Positions 1 to 9,961 of a DNA stretch of 64,000 nucleotides are shown piece after piece. The translations under genes were made by a program, and so were the position numbers. The notes below the pieces were generated by a model. It was not told the origin of the DNA. It was given only the letters and a program-made list of their open reading frames with translations, and made no database searches. The stretch's first letter is position 1, and each line of letters begins with the position of its first letter. The DNA is from Lacrimispora xylanolytica (lineage in GTDB: Bacteria > Bacillota > Clostridia > Lachnospirales > Lachnospiraceae), in the NCBI RefSeq assembly GCF_026723765.1, contig NZ_CP113524.1, positions 1,597,001 to 1,661,000 of the forward strand. The letters are read 5' to 3'.

Positions 1-941
1 CAGCCGTAACCGTCAATGTGGTCTGCGGTTCCGGATTAAACTGTGTCAACCTGGCGGCGGAAATGGTTCTCAGTGGAGATGCGGATATCGTGGTAGCCGG
101 AGGAGCCGAAAATATGTCCATGGCTCCATATCTGTTAAAAGATGCCCGTTACGGTTACCGGATGAATCATGGTCAGATTGTAGATTCCATGATTAACGAT
201 GCCTTATGGGATTCAACAAACGATTATCATATGGGAGTCACGGCTGAAAATGTCGCAGAGCAGTGGGGGCTCACAAGAGAAGAGCTGGACCGCTTTGCAG
301 CCTCCAGCCAGCAAAAAGCTTGTGCCGCACAGGAATCCGGTCGGTTTGATGATGAAATCGTACCCATAGAAATCAAAAAAAGAAAAGAAACCATAATTTT
401 TGATAAAGACGAAGGTCCCAGACCTGGAACTACCTGGGAAGGTATTTCAAAGCTGAAACCAGCCTTTAAAAAGGAGGGAATCGTGACGGCAGCCAACTCC
501 TCCAGCATAAATGATGGGGCTGCGGCCATTGTAGTTATGAGCGAAAAAAAAGCAAAGGAGCTTGGGATTAAACCTATGGCATTCTGGGAAGCCGGAACTC
601 TGGCAGGTGTGGCCCCTGAAATCATGGGAGTCGGCCCGGTAGCTGCCACGAAAAAACTGTTAAAAAAGACGAATCATTCGGTAGAGGACTTTGATCTCAT
701 TGAGGCAAATGAGGCATTTGCAGCCCAGTCTCTGGCTGTAGCTCGTGATTTAAACCTTGATATGTCTAAAGTCAATGTTAATGGCGGAGCCATTGCCTTA
801 GGTCATCCCGTGGGAGCATCCGGCTGTCGTATCCTAGTGACCTTACTTCACGAGATGGAGAAACGAGATGCGAAACGAGGGCTTGCCACCCTTTGCATAG
901 GAGGCGGTATGGGCTGTGCCACCATAGTGGAGCGAGAGTAA
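1..941 (+). CDS. thlA: Acetyl-CoA acetyltransferase (thiolase), 5' end cut by window
   Basis: Condenses two acetyl-CoA to acetoacetyl-CoA, the first step of the butyryl-CoA branch. The reading frame is open to the left edge (codon boundary at base 3), so the true start is upstream; the GTG at 18 is an internal valine. The acylated cysteine lies in VCGSG (bases 24-26). The C-terminal catalytic blocks are all present: NEAFAAQ, the GHP histidine motif in [10 protein letters not shown], and the second cysteine in CIGGGMGCA. It heads the visible part of the operon, 36 bp before the crotonase gene. The biosynthetic direction is inferred from the hbd and crt neighbours; a degradative thiolase cannot be excluded. 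Confidence 0.93.
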   Translation, partial: AVTVNVVCGSGLNCVNLAAEMVLSGDADIVVAGGAENMSMAPYLLKDARYGYRMNHGQIVDSMINDALWDSTNDYHMGVTAENVAEQWGLTREELDRFAASSQQKACAAQESGRFDDEIVPIEIKKRKETIIFDKDEGPRPGTTWEGISKLKPAFKKEGIVTAANSSSINDGAAAIVVMSEKKAKELGIKPMAFWEAGTLAGVAPEIMGVGPVAATKKLLKKTNHSVEDFDLIEANEAFAAQSLAVARDLNLDMSKVNVNGGAIALGHPVGASGCRILVTLLHEMEKRDAKRGLATLCIGGGMGCATIVERE

Positions 942-977
942 ATCCGTTACGATTAAAATGGAAAGAGGGGTCAGCTT

Positions 978-1754
978 ATGAAATTTGTTACATACGAAGT
1001 GGAAGGCCAGACAGGATTGATTACCATTAACCGTCCAGATGCACTCAATGCCTTAAACAGTCAGGTGCTTGAGGAACTGGATCACATACTGGATGAAATA
1101 GATCAAAGCTCAGTAAGAGCACTGATTTTAACAGGAGCCGGAGAGAAATCCTTTGTGGCAGGAGCAGACATTGGAGAGATGAGTTCTTTTTCAAAGGAAG
1201 AAGGAGAGGCCTTTGGAAAAAGAGGAAACGATATTTTTAAACGCCTGGAAACCTTTCCGATTCCCATCATAGCGGCTGTCAATGGCTTTGCCCTTGGAGG
1301 TGGCTGTGAGCTCTCCCTAAGCTGTGATATCAGAATCTGTTCGGAAAATGCCGTATTCGGTCAGCCGGAAGCAGGTCTGGGAATCACTCCAGGTTTTGGA
1401 GGCACTCAGAGGCTGGCACGAATTGTAGGGCCAGGAATGGCAAAACAGATGATCTTCACCGCAAGAAATATTAAGGCAGAGGAAGCATACCGAATCGGCC
1501 TGGTGAATGCCATCTATCCCCAAAATGAGCTTTTGACCGAGGCGAAAAAAATGGCAAAAGGGATTGCAGACAATGCTCCCATAGCAGTGAGAAACTGTAA
1601 AAAGGCCATCAATGACGGTCTCCAGGTAGATATGGATCAGGCAGTGGTAATCGAAGAAAAGCTGTTTGGTGACTGCTTTGAAACTTACGATCAAAAAGAA
1701 GGAATGGGTGCATTTTTAGAAAAGCGGAAAGAGAAGAGATTCATGATGAAGTAA
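978..1754 (+). CDS. crt: 3-hydroxybutyryl-CoA dehydratase (crotonase, enoyl-CoA hydratase family)
   Basis: Dehydrates 3-hydroxybutyryl-CoA to crotonyl-CoA in the cytoplasm. The 258-residue length is typical of crotonase. Visible family motifs are the oxyanion-hole segments GADIGEM and FALGGGCELSLSCD and the acid-base glutamate in QPEAGLGITPGFGGTQ. The start has a GAAAGAGGGG-type ribosome site 9 bp upstream. It sits between the thiolase and the 3-hydroxybutyryl-CoA dehydrogenase, which supports the short-chain assignment over a generic enoyl-CoA hydratase. Confidence 0.92.
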   Translation: MKFVTYEVEGQTGLITINRPDALNALNSQVLEELDHILDEIDQSSVRALILTGAGEKSFVAGADIGEMSSFSKEEGEAFGKRGNDIFKRLETFPIPIIAAVNGFALGGGCELSLSCDIRICSENAVFGQPEAGLGITPGFGGTQRLARIVGPGMAKQMIFTARNIKAEEAYRIGLVNAIYPQNELLTEAKKMAKGIADNAPIAVRNCKKAINDGLQVDMDQAVVIEEKLFGDCFETYDQKEGMGAFLEKRKEKRFMMK

Positions 1755-1797
1755 TGTGATAAAAGCTGCATTGGTAGAGTGAAAAGGAGGTATTGGG

Positions 1798-2637
1798 ATG
1801 AAAGTGGGAATTATCGGCGCAGGAACCATGGGCTCAGGAATCACCCAGGCATTTGCCCAGACAGAGGGTTATGAGGTTTGCTTATGCGATATTAACGAGG
1901 AGTTTGCGGCAAATGGGAAAAAGAAAATTGCTAAGGGCCTGGAACGAAGAGTGTCAAAAGGAAAGATTACACAGGAAAGTGCGGATGAATTGCTTTCCAG
2001 AATCACAACCGGAGTAATAGGCATTTGTGTTGACTGTGATCTGGTGATTGAGGCAGCCATAGAAGATATGGCAGTGAAAAAGCAGACATTTCAAAAGCTT
2101 CAGGAGATATGTAAAGAGGAGTGTATGTTTGTAAGCAACACCTCATCCCTTTCCATTACAGAATTGGGAGCAGGTCTTGACCGTCCCGTAGCCGGCATGC
2201 ATTTCTTTAATCCGGCTCCGGTAATGAAGCTGGTGGAGGTCATTGCAGGTCTCAATACCCCCTCTGATATGGTGGAAGAGATCAAACGAATTGCAACCGA
2301 TATTGGAAAGGTTCCGGTACAGGTGAAGGAAGCTGCCGGGTTTGTAGTCAATCGAGTCCTGATCCCGATGATTAATGAGGGGATAGGAATTTATGCGGAG
2401 GGAGTCGCTGATCCGTCTGGAATTGACAGCGCCATGAAGCTGGGAGCCAATCACCCTATGGGACCTTTGGAGCTGGGAGATTTAATCGGCCTTGATGTGG
2501 TTCTTGCCATTATGGAAGTCCTGCATTCCGAAACAGGAGATCCCAAATACCGTCCTCATCCCTTGCTGAAAAAAATGGTTCGGGGCGGAAAGCTGGGACA
2601 AAAGACGGGAAGCGGTTTTTACCAGTACGAAGGATAA
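1798..2637 (+). CDS. hbd: 3-hydroxybutyryl-CoA dehydrogenase
   Basis: Reduces acetoacetyl-CoA to 3-hydroxybutyryl-CoA with NAD(P)H. The 279-residue protein begins with a Rossmann nucleotide-binding loop ([10 protein letters not shown], residues 5-14). It carries the [14 protein letters not shown] active-site segment with the catalytic histidine and the C-terminal helical domain block [13 protein letters not shown]. The ribosome site AAAAGGAGG lies just upstream of the ATG. Length and motifs match clostridial Hbd, and it follows crt in the same transcription unit. Confidence 0.94.
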   Translation: MKVGIIGAGTMGSGITQAFAQTEGYEVCLCDINEEFAANGKKKIAKGLERRVSKGKITQESADELLSRITTGVIGICVDCDLVIEAAIEDMAVKKQTFQKLQEICKEECMFVSNTSSLSITELGAGLDRPVAGMHFFNPAPVMKLVEVIAGLNTPSDMVEEIKRIATDIGKVPVQVKEAAGFVVNRVLIPMINEGIGIYAEGVADPSGIDSAMKLGANHPMGPLELGDLIGLDVVLAIMEVLHSETGDPKYRPHPLLKKMVRGGKLGQKTGSGFYQYEG

Positions 2638-2656
2638 GACATAAGGAGGAAAACGT

Positions 2657-3946
2657 ATGGCAACAGTTAATCTTCCTTTTGGAAGAGACAAAATTAGTGT
2701 AACCATCCCTGACAGCAGATTAAACGGGATTCTTCTCTCAGGTGCCCACAGCTATCACCCTGATGGCGGCGAGGAAGAGATTGTTCGAAATGCTATGGAA
2801 AACCCCATAGAATCCCCACGGCTTAGAGCACTTGTTAAGGGGAAGAAAAACATAGTCATGATTGCAAGCGATCACACCCGTCCGGTTCCAAGCCGGGTGA
2901 TCATGCCTGCGGTTATGGCAGAAATCAAGGAGGGAAATCCGGAGGCAACCCTCACTATATTAATTGCTACGGGATTTCACAGGCCCACCACAAGGGAAGA
3001 GCTCATTGATAAGTTTGGTGAGTCCATTGTGGAAAGAGATGATATCCGCTTTCTCGTACATGAAAGCCAAAAGGATGAGGATATGGTTTTCATCGATACC
3101 CTGCCTTCCGGCGGAAGGCTTTTAATTAACCGGGTTGCAGCAGAGGCAGACCTTTTGATTTCCGAGGGCTTTATCGAACCTCATTTCTTCGCCGGATTTT
3201 CCGGTGGCAGAAAGAGCGTATTACCAGGAGTTTCAAGCGGCGTGACAGTTATGGCAAACCACTGCTCGGAATTCATTGACAGCCAATATGCAAGAACCGG
3301 AATCCTTGAGGGAAATCCCATACATAAGGATATGATCTATGCCGCAGGCAAGGTGAATCTGGCATTTATCATCAATGTAGTGCTGGATGAGAATAAGAAG
3401 GTAATTAAGGCCTATGCAGGTCATTTTGATAAAGCTCATAGGGAGGGCTGCAAATTTGTAGATGTCTTATCAGGAGTGGATGCCCTTCCCGGAGATATTG
3501 TTATCTCCACCAATGGAGGCTACCCCTTAGATCAGAATATCTACCAGTCGGTAAAAGGAATGACAGCCGCAGAGGCAACCTGCAAGCCAGGAGGCGTGAT
3601 CATCATGGCAGCAAGCTGCAAGGACGGTCATGGAGGAGAGTCCCTTTACGATACCTTTGCAGGGGGAGCGGATAAGAATGAAATTATGAAGCGTTTTCTT
3701 TCCACTCCCAGAGATAAGACCGTACCGGATCAGTGGGAATCACAGATTCTATGCAGAATCCTTCTAAAATATAAGGTCATCATGGTCACAGAGGCCCCCA
3801 GGGAAATGGTCCATGAGATGCAGATGGATTACGCAGACAGCGTGGAAAAAGCCATCTCCATGGCAGACGCCTATCTTGGAAGGTCTGACGGGACCATCAC
3901 AGTGATCCCGGACGGGGTATCTGTAATCGTCAGAAATAAGGAATAA
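2657..3946 (+). CDS. larA: Nickel-pincer lactate racemase (LarA family)
   Basis: Interconverts L- and D-lactate, or a related 2-hydroxyacid, using the nickel-pincer nucleotide cofactor. The 429-residue protein has the LarA signature SDHTRP (D72, R75), GFHRPTT (H108), EPHFFAGFSGGRKS (H176, K186) and NH (H202). These match the catalytic and nickel/cofactor residues of characterised LarA within two positions. The NGGYPLDQNIYQSVKG block near residue 290 is also typical. It starts 19 bp after hbd with an AAGGAGG ribosome site. The cofactor-making genes larB, larC and larE are not in the window. Lactate is inferred as substrate from the downstream lactate permease and dehydrogenases; LarA homologues also act on other 2-hydroxyacids. 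Confidence 0.88.
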   Translation: MATVNLPFGRDKISVTIPDSRLNGILLSGAHSYHPDGGEEEIVRNAMENPIESPRLRALVKGKKNIVMIASDHTRPVPSRVIMPAVMAEIKEGNPEATLTILIATGFHRPTTREELIDKFGESIVERDDIRFLVHESQKDEDMVFIDTLPSGGRLLINRVAAEADLLISEGFIEPHFFAGFSGGRKSVLPGVSSGVTVMANHCSEFIDSQYARTGILEGNPIHKDMIYAAGKVNLAFIINVVLDENKKVIKAYAGHFDKAHREGCKFVDVLSGVDALPGDIVISTNGGYPLDQNIYQSVKGMTAAEATCKPGGVIIMAASCKDGHGGESLYDTFAGGADKNEIMKRFLSTPRDKTVPDQWESQILCRILLKYKVIMVTEAPREMVHEMQMDYADSVEKAISMADAYLGRSDGTITVIPDGVSVIVRNKE

Positions 3947-3982
3947 TAAATAACTGATAACTACCGCAAAGGAGGCAGAAAA

Positions 3983-5410
3983 ATGGAAGATGTAACTTAC
4001 AATCAGGTTACTCCCCAGTTAATACAGGAGCTTCAGGCAATCGTTCCTGGGAAGGTCCATAAAAATGAAGAAATCAACGAGGACTATTTTCATGATGAAA
4101 TGCCCATTTATGGAAAGGGAATCCCGGAAGTCGTGATTGAAGCCACCACCACGGAGGACATCGCAGCCATTGTTAAGCTGTGCTTTGAACACAATATTCC
4201 TGTGATTCCAAGAGGAGCAGGCACTGGTCTTACCGGGGCAGCCGTAGCCATTCATGGGGGAGTTCTTCTTGACATGAGTAAGATGAACAAGATTCTTAAT
4301 TACGATGAGGAGAATTTTGTGGTCCGCGTCCAGCCTGGAGTGCTGTTAAATGACCTTGCTGAGGATGCAAAAAACAAAGGGCTTTTATATCCCCCGGATC
4401 CAGGAGAGAAGTTTGCCACGTTAGGAGGCAATGTCTCCACCAATGCAGGTGGAATGAGGGCGGTAAAGTATGGCTGCACCAGAGATTATGTCAGGGCTAT
4501 GACTGTAGTCCTTCCCACAGGAGAGATCATTCATCTGGGGGCATCGGTTTCCAAGACCTCCACCGGCTACAGCTTAATTAATCTGATGATCGGATCTGAA
4601 GGAACTCTTGGCATCATAACAGAACTGACGCTTAAAGTAATCCCGGCTCCCAAGGAAACCATTAGCCTGATTGTTCCTTTTGAAAATCTGGAGGACTGCA
4701 TCGGCGCCGTACCAAAGATATTCCGGGCAGGCTTAAAGCCTCAGGCTCTGGAGTTTATGGAAAAAGAAATCGTTCTGTCTTCCGAGCGGTATCTGGGAAA
4801 ACACGTATTTCCAACAGAGGTGGAGGGCGTGGATATTGGCGCGTACTTACTCATTACCTTTGATGGTGACAGAGCAGATCTTTTAGAGGAGCTTTCCGAG
4901 CAGGCAGCAGAGGTGGTACTGGAAGAAGGGGCTGTAGATGTTCTGGTGGCAGATACTCCCATAAAGAAAAAGGAAGCCTGGGAAGCCAGAAGTACTTTCC
5001 TGGAAGCCATTGAAGCAGAAACAAAGCTTCTGGATGAGTGTGACGTAGTGGTTCCGGTCAACCAGATTCCATCTTATCTTTCATATGTCAAATCACTGGA
5101 AGACCGGTACGATTTTACCATTAAGAGCTTTGGTCACGCAGGAGACGGAAACTTACATATCTATACCTGTGCCAATGAAATGGATGAGGCTGAGTTTAAA
5201 AAGCAGGTAGCAGAATTCATGGATCTGATCTATAAAAAGGCAGCCGAATGCGGTGGAATGATTTCCGGTGAGCACGGCATTGGTCACGGCAAGATGGAGT
5301 ATCTGGCAGCGTTCGCAGGAGAGACCAGCATGCGCTTAATGAAAGGTATCAAGGAAGTATTTGATCCTAAGATGATCTTGAATCCAGGGAAAATCTGTTA
5401 TAAGCGATAA
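3983..5410 (+). CDS. FAD-linked 2-hydroxyacid (D-lactate/glycolate-type) dehydrogenase, GlcD family, copy 1
   Basis: Predicted to oxidise a 2-hydroxyacid, probably D-lactate, to the 2-oxoacid and pass electrons to an electron-transfer flavoprotein. The 475 residues hold an N-terminal PCMH-type FAD-binding domain ([13 protein letters not shown], about residues 75-87) and a C-terminal FAD-oxidase domain with the histidine-rich metal site [12 protein letters not shown] and the GEHGIG motif. It is a paralogue of the gene at 11958. It sits between the racemase and an acyl-CoA dehydrogenase rather than beside the ferredoxin-type Etf, so its electron acceptor may differ from that of copy 2. The ribosome site is AAAGGAGG. 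Confidence 0.86.
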   Translation: MEDVTYNQVTPQLIQELQAIVPGKVHKNEEINEDYFHDEMPIYGKGIPEVVIEATTTEDIAAIVKLCFEHNIPVIPRGAGTGLTGAAVAIHGGVLLDMSKMNKILNYDEENFVVRVQPGVLLNDLAEDAKNKGLLYPPDPGEKFATLGGNVSTNAGGMRAVKYGCTRDYVRAMTVVLPTGEIIHLGASVSKTSTGYSLINLMIGSEGTLGIITELTLKVIPAPKETISLIVPFENLEDCIGAVPKIFRAGLKPQALEFMEKEIVLSSERYLGKHVFPTEVEGVDIGAYLLITFDGDRADLLEELSEQAAEVVLEEGAVDVLVADTPIKKKEAWEARSTFLEAIEAETKLLDECDVVVPVNQIPSYLSYVKSLEDRYDFTIKSFGHAGDGNLHIYTCANEMDEAEFKKQVAEFMDLIYKKAAECGGMISGEHGIGHGKMEYLAAFAGETSMRLMKGIKEVFDPKMILNPGKICYKR

Positions 5411-5441
5411 CCAAAAATGAAATGTCCAGGAGGCGAAAAAA

Positions 5442-6578
5442 ATGGCATATTTAATATCAGAAGAGGCACAGGACTTATTGCAGGATGTGAAGAATTTCTG
5501 TGAAAAGGAAGTAAAGGAACCGTGTAAGGAGTTTGATGTTTCAGGAGAGTGGCCAAGGGAAATTTATGAAAAGGCCTTTGAACAGGGGTATCAGGCCCTG
5601 GAGGTGCCGGAGGAATACGGGGGACCTGGCTTAAGCCGTGTGGATGTGGCTGCCCTCATTGAGCAGATGGCAATTGCAGATGCTGGTTTTGCCACCACCA
5701 TTTCCGCCAGCGGCCTTGCTCTTAAGCCAGTCTTAATTGCAGGCAGTGAAGCCCAGAAAGAGAGAGTATGTGAGCTGGTCTTAGAAGGCGGCCTTGGTGC
5801 ATTCTGTCTCACAGAACCGGGGGCAGGCTCTGATGCAGGCGCCGGTAAGACTACGGCAGTAAAGGATGGAGATTCCTATGTTCTAAATGGCAGAAAATGC
5901 TTTATCACCAATGGGGGAGTTGCCGCATTTTACTGCGTGACTGCCATGACAGATAAGACAAAAGGCGTAAAGGGAATGTCCATGTTTCTCATTGAAGCAG
6001 GAACGCCGGGGCTTAGCACAGGGAAAGAAGAAAATAAGATGGGAATCAGAACCTCCAACACCTGTGATGTAGTTTTAGAAGATGTAAGGATACCAGCCTC
6101 TCACTTAATCGGTGAGGAAGGAAAGGGATTTTCCATTGCCATGAAGACCCTGGATCAGGCCCGTACCTGGATGGGATGTATTGCAGCGGGGATTGCGCAA
6201 AGAGGCATTGAAGAGGCAATCTCTTATGGTAAAGAACGAATTCAGTTTGGCAATCCAGTCATCAAGAACCAGGGGCTCCAGTTTAAGGTGGCAGATATGC
6301 AGATCAAGACCGAAACTGCCCGTCAGATGGTAGCCCATGCCCTTACGAGAATGGACCTTGGTCTTACCTATACCATGGAATCCGCCATTGCCAAATGCTA
6401 TGCCTCAGACATCGCCATGGAAGTTGCTTCAGAAGCCATTCAGATCTTTGGTGGTTATGGATACAGCCGGGAATATCCCGTAGAAAAGCTTCTAAGAGAT
6501 GCAAAAATATTCCAGATCTTTGAGGGAACCAATGAAATTCAGCGAATCGTCATAGCCAATAATATCATCGGCAGATAA
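5442..6578 (+). CDS. bcd: Butyryl-CoA dehydrogenase (short-chain acyl-CoA dehydrogenase)
   Basis: FAD enzyme that reduces crotonyl-CoA to butyryl-CoA, in clostridia often coupled through EtfAB to flavin-based electron bifurcation. The 378-residue length is standard. Visible motifs are LTEPGAGSDAGA and the FITNGG segment of the flavin site, FGGYGYSREYPVEKLLRD, and the catalytic glutamate in FEGTNEIQR (E361). It is followed after 17 bp by its own etfB and etfA, the normal bcd-etfBA order. Short-chain specificity is inferred from the neighbours. Confidence 0.92.
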   Translation: MAYLISEEAQDLLQDVKNFCEKEVKEPCKEFDVSGEWPREIYEKAFEQGYQALEVPEEYGGPGLSRVDVAALIEQMAIADAGFATTISASGLALKPVLIAGSEAQKERVCELVLEGGLGAFCLTEPGAGSDAGAGKTTAVKDGDSYVLNGRKCFITNGGVAAFYCVTAMTDKTKGVKGMSMFLIEAGTPGLSTGKEENKMGIRTSNTCDVVLEDVRIPASHLIGEEGKGFSIAMKTLDQARTWMGCIAAGIAQRGIEEAISYGKERIQFGNPVIKNQGLQFKVADMQIKTETARQMVAHALTRMDLGLTYTMESAIAKCYASDIAMEVASEAIQIFGGYGYSREYPVEKLLRDAKIFQIFEGTNEIQRIVIANNIIGR

Positions 6579-6595
6579 AAAGGAGGGAGAAAGGG

Positions 6596-7372
6596 ATGGA
6601 ACTATTAGTTTGTATCAAACAGGTGCCAGATGATTCAGTGGAAATCTCTCTTGATCCAGTTTCAAAAACGCCTGCTTTACAAGGAGTAACACCAGTGGTT
6701 AATGCCTTTGACACCTACGCTCTGGAAATGGCCGCGAGGTTAAAAGAAGCCCATGGAGGAGAAATCACCGTGGTTTCCATCGGTGGGGAGGATGTCAAAA
6801 ATTCCCTGAAGAACTGTCTGGCCGTAGGTGCTGACAACGCCTATCTGGTAAAGGATGATGCTGCTTTAAGTCATGATCCCGCTGGCATTTCAAAAACCTT
6901 AAAAAAGGCAATTGGAGATATGGAGAAGGATAGGGGGAAACCCTTTGACCTGATTTTCTGCGGAAAGGAATCCACAGATTATGCTTCCAGTCAGGTGGGA
7001 CTCTTTCTTGGAAAGGAGTGTTCCCTGCCCGTGGCTGCCAATGTTATAGCTGTGGAGCCAGTAGAGGGCGGAATCAAGCTAAAGCAGGAGACAGAGGAAG
7101 GCTATCGGGTGATGGAGGCGGCCCTGCCTTGTGTGGTTACGATTCAAAAGCCCAATTACGACCCCAGGTATCCCACCATCAAAAGTAAGATGGCTGCCAG
7201 AAAAAAGGAGATAACGGAATTATCTCCATTGGATCACTTAGAAAGTCAGTTTAAGGTGCTTCAGATCCTGGAGCCGCCAAAGCGGGCAGCCGGAGTGAAA
7301 ATAAAAGGTGATAATATCCAGGAAGCAGTCACTGAGGCCATGTCTGTGATGACAAAAGCCAGGATTTTTTAG
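6596..7372 (+). CDS. etfB: Electron transfer flavoprotein beta subunit (bcd-associated)
   Basis: Beta subunit of the Etf heterodimer that exchanges electrons between NADH, ferredoxin and the flavin of the dehydrogenase. The 258 residues begin with the family hallmark LVCIKQVPD. The segment CGKESTDYASSQVG and the C-terminal block KPNYDPRYPTIKSKMAA are typical of EtfB. The ribosome site AAAAGGAGGGAG precedes the ATG. The adjacency to bcd and etfA suggests a Bcd-EtfAB complex. Whether it bifurcates cannot be read off with certainty. Confidence 0.92.
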   Translation: MELLVCIKQVPDDSVEISLDPVSKTPALQGVTPVVNAFDTYALEMAARLKEAHGGEITVVSIGGEDVKNSLKNCLAVGADNAYLVKDDAALSHDPAGISKTLKKAIGDMEKDRGKPFDLIFCGKESTDYASSQVGLFLGKECSLPVAANVIAVEPVEGGIKLKQETEEGYRVMEAALPCVVTIQKPNYDPRYPTIKSKMAARKKEITELSPLDHLESQFKVLQILEPPKRAAGVKIKGDNIQEAVTEAMSVMTKARIF

Positions 7373-7384
7373 GAGGAGAAAGAA

Positions 7385-8368
7385 ATGAGTGTTTCAGTTG
7401 GAAAGAATATCATGGTTTATGTGGAAACCGTTTCTAAATCTCCAGTCAGTGGCGCCCTGGAGGCGCTTTCAAAGGCCCATAAGCTGGCAGCAGACCGGGG
7501 GGAAAAGGTCATTGCTGTACTTATTGGCTTGGATTTAGAGGAAGCAGCCCGCACCTCCATTCTGGCTGGTGCAGATCAGGCGATTATGGTCAACAGGGAA
7601 GCCTATAACATGGAGGTGTACGGAGAAGTTCTCACAAAGCTGGCAGAAAAATACCGTCCGTCTTTGATTCTGTCGGCAGGAACCCTTGCAGGAAAGGACA
7701 TAATGCCAATGGTTGCCTGCCGGCTTCATACCGGATGTGCCGTAGATGTCATGGATATCACAGAAACGGATGGTCAGCTGGTCTTTACCTGTCCGGTTTA
7801 TGGGGGAACCGTTCTAAATCAGCTGATTATAAAAGGAACACCAGCAATTGCAGTCGTCAGATCCGGGGCATTTGCAAAGGAGCTAACTTCTGAAAGAACC
7901 GGTGAGATTTTTAAGGAGAAGGTAGAGACAGAAGAAACCAGTCGGTTAAAAATTGTAGATGTGGTGAAAGAGATGGCAGAGGCCGTGAATCTGGAAGAGG
8001 CAGAGGTCATTGTATCCGGCGGAAGAGGAATGGGAAGTCTTGAGAATTTTAAACTGGTGGAGCAGCTGGCAGAGGCCTGTCATGGCGTTGTGGGGGCAAC
8101 GAGACCGGCCATTGAAGCAGAGTGGGTACCCCGTTCCCATCAGGTGGGGCAGTCTGGGAAAATCGTAGCGCCAAAGCTATACATTGCCTGCGGAATCTCA
8201 GGAGCCACCCAGCATGTATCGGGCATGATTGGTTCCGGGTATATCGTAGCCATCAATAAAGATGAGGATGCGCCTGTTTTTGATATTGCAGACGTAGGAA
8301 TTGTGGGGGATGCGGTTAAAATAATTCCCCTTCTCATAGAGGAGATTAAAAGGATTTCGTTACGGTAA
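7385..8368 (+). CDS. etfA: Electron transfer flavoprotein alpha subunit (bcd-associated)
   Basis: Alpha subunit of the bcd-linked Etf. It is 327 residues long, the usual length without an extra iron-sulfur domain. The C-terminal FAD-binding region is clear: [45 protein letters not shown] and the [16 protein letters not shown] block. The start lies 12 bp after etfB with the ribosome site AGGAGGAG. It differs from the second EtfA of the operon (10762), which carries an N-terminal ferredoxin domain, so the two Etf pairs are probably dedicated to different dehydrogenases. Confidence 0.92.
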   Translation: MSVSVGKNIMVYVETVSKSPVSGALEALSKAHKLAADRGEKVIAVLIGLDLEEAARTSILAGADQAIMVNREAYNMEVYGEVLTKLAEKYRPSLILSAGTLAGKDIMPMVACRLHTGCAVDVMDITETDGQLVFTCPVYGGTVLNQLIIKGTPAIAVVRSGAFAKELTSERTGEIFKEKVETEETSRLKIVDVVKEMAEAVNLEEAEVIVSGGRGMGSLENFKLVEQLAEACHGVVGATRPAIEAEWVPRSHQVGQSGKIVAPKLYIACGISGATQHVSGMIGSGYIVAINKDEDAPVFDIADVGIVGDAVKIIPLLIEEIKRISLR

Positions 8369-8402
8369 GGTAAATCTTTTAAGGTGTATGGAGGGGTCGG
8401 TT

Positions 8403-9944
8403 ATGAATGGTATTATCTTTCTTCTTGCGTTATCACCTATTTTATGGCTTATGACAGCACTTAGTCTGTTAAAGCTTCCGGCATTTAAGGCATGTCCCAT
8501 TGCCCTTGCCATTGCAGTTGTTTTGTCCCTGACCTACTGGAAGATGCCGGCCTGGGACTGCTTTACCGCAGGGGCCGAGGGGGTGGCCCTTGCCCTTTGG
8601 CCCATTAGTCTTGTAATCCTTGCAGCCATATTTACATATAACCTTTGCATTGATACAGGAAGCATGGATGTCATCAAAGAGATTCTTGCGGGAGTATCCA
8701 GAGATAAACGGATTCTGCTCCTGATTATCGGCTGGTGCTTTGGCGGCTTTATGGAAGGCATGGCTGGCTTTGGGACAGCAATTGCCATACCGGCAAGTAT
8801 GTTATGCGGCATGGGCTTTCCACCCATTGCAGTTACTGTAGCCTGTCTGGTAGCCAATGCATCCCCCACGGCCTTTGGGTCCGTAGGTATACCCACGGTC
8901 ACCGTAGCCCAGATCGCTGGACTTCCAGCTGGGGAAGTGGCCTTTGCCACTGCGCTTCAGTTATTTCCTTTTATGATCCTCGCTCCATTTCTAATGGTAT
9001 GTATCATTGGAAACTCGGTAAAGGCATTAAAAGGAGTCTGGCCGGTAGCTCTTGTTGCAGGCGTATCCTTTGCAGTACCAAATCTCCTTGCAGCCCGTTT
9101 TCTCGGAGCAGAGCTTCCGGTCATCATCGGCTCCATCTGTTCTCTGGCTGTCACCATTGGTGTTTCAAAGAAATGGTATCAGAATCCTGACCCTGAGTAC
9201 TTGATTGAAGGAGGTGCGCCGGACCGGGAAAAGAAAATAACCTTTAAGGAAGCGGGAAAGGCCTGGATGCCTTTTATCTTAATCTTTGTATTTCTCCTTC
9301 TGACCTCTAAGATGGTGCCGTCCATCAACCGGATACTCTCCGGTGTAAAGACCTCTGTTCCTATTTATTCCGGAGAAGGAGGAAAGCCATATACCTTTGT
9401 CTGGCTTGCCACTCCAGGTGTCTTAATCGGGGCGGCGGCAGTGATCGGAGGTAAGATACAGGGGGCAGATTTTAACAGCATGAAGAAGGTATTTATCAGC
9501 ACCATAAAGCAAATGTGGAAAACCATCCTGACCATTGTAACCATAATGGCCATGTCCAAAATCATGGGATACAGCGGTATGATTGCCGCCATTGCAGGTA
9601 CCATGCTGGCACTCATGGGAAGCCTATATCCTCTGACGGCTCCCCTGGTAGGAGCGCTTGGGGCTTATGTGACAGGAAGTGGAACGTCCTCCAGTGTCCT
9701 GTTTGGAAGCCTCCAGGCCCAGACAGCTTCTAACCTTGGAATCAGTCAGGTGTGGCTGGTATCGGCAAGCACCGTAGGCGCAACCATTGGAAAAATGATT
9801 GCTCCTCAAAGCATAGCCATCGGCGCTGCGGCAGCCAATCTGTTAGGCAGTGAAAGCAAAGTGTTAAATAAAGCAGTAAAATACAGTGCTGTCTTTATCG
9901 TAATTGCCGGGTGTATCGCATTTTTTGGAAACTGGATTTACTAG
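8403..9944 (+). CDS. lctP: L-lactate permease (LctP/LldP family)
   Basis: Integral membrane symporter for lactate and related 2-hydroxyacids. The 513 residues are almost entirely hydrophobic helices with the family blocks EGMAGFGTAIAIP (about residue 115), SPTAFGSVGIPT and TGSGTSSSVLFG. I chose ATG 8403 over the in-frame ATG 8388 because GGAGGGG at 8391-8397 lies between them at ideal distance from 8403. It is placed between the two Etf/dehydrogenase sets, which points to lactate as the substrate of the whole operon. Confidence 0.93.
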   Translation: MNGIIFLLALSPILWLMTALSLLKLPAFKACPIALAIAVVLSLTYWKMPAWDCFTAGAEGVALALWPISLVILAAIFTYNLCIDTGSMDVIKEILAGVSRDKRILLLIIGWCFGGFMEGMAGFGTAIAIPASMLCGMGFPPIAVTVACLVANASPTAFGSVGIPTVTVAQIAGLPAGEVAFATALQLFPFMILAPFLMVCIIGNSVKALKGVWPVALVAGVSFAVPNLLAARFLGAELPVIIGSICSLAVTIGVSKKWYQNPDPEYLIEGGAPDREKKITFKEAGKAWMPFILIFVFLLLTSKMVPSINRILSGVKTSVPIYSGEGGKPYTFVWLATPGVLIGAAAVIGGKIQGADFNSMKKVFISTIKQMWKTILTIVTIMAMSKIMGYSGMIAAIAGTMLALMGSLYPLTAPLVGALGAYVTGSGTSSSVLFGSLQAQTASNLGISQVWLVSASTVGATIGKMIAPQSIAIGAAAANLLGSESKVLNKAVKYSAVFIVIAGCIAFFGNWIY

Positions 9945-9961
9945 GAAAGGAAGTAAAAAAC

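Noticed and set aside
227-649. Minus-strand frame of 140 residues inside the thiolase gene
   Set aside because: It lies fully opposite a gene with intact catalytic motifs and has no ribosome site or recognisable domain; it is a shadow of the coding strand.
18-941. GTG at 18 as the thiolase start
   Set aside because: The frame is open to base 3 and the residues before the cysteine motif match the thiolase interior, so the gene is cut by the window rather than starting here.
8388-8402. ATG 8388 as lactate permease start
   Set aside because: The GGAGGGG ribosome site lies inside this extension; ATG 8403 is properly spaced from it.
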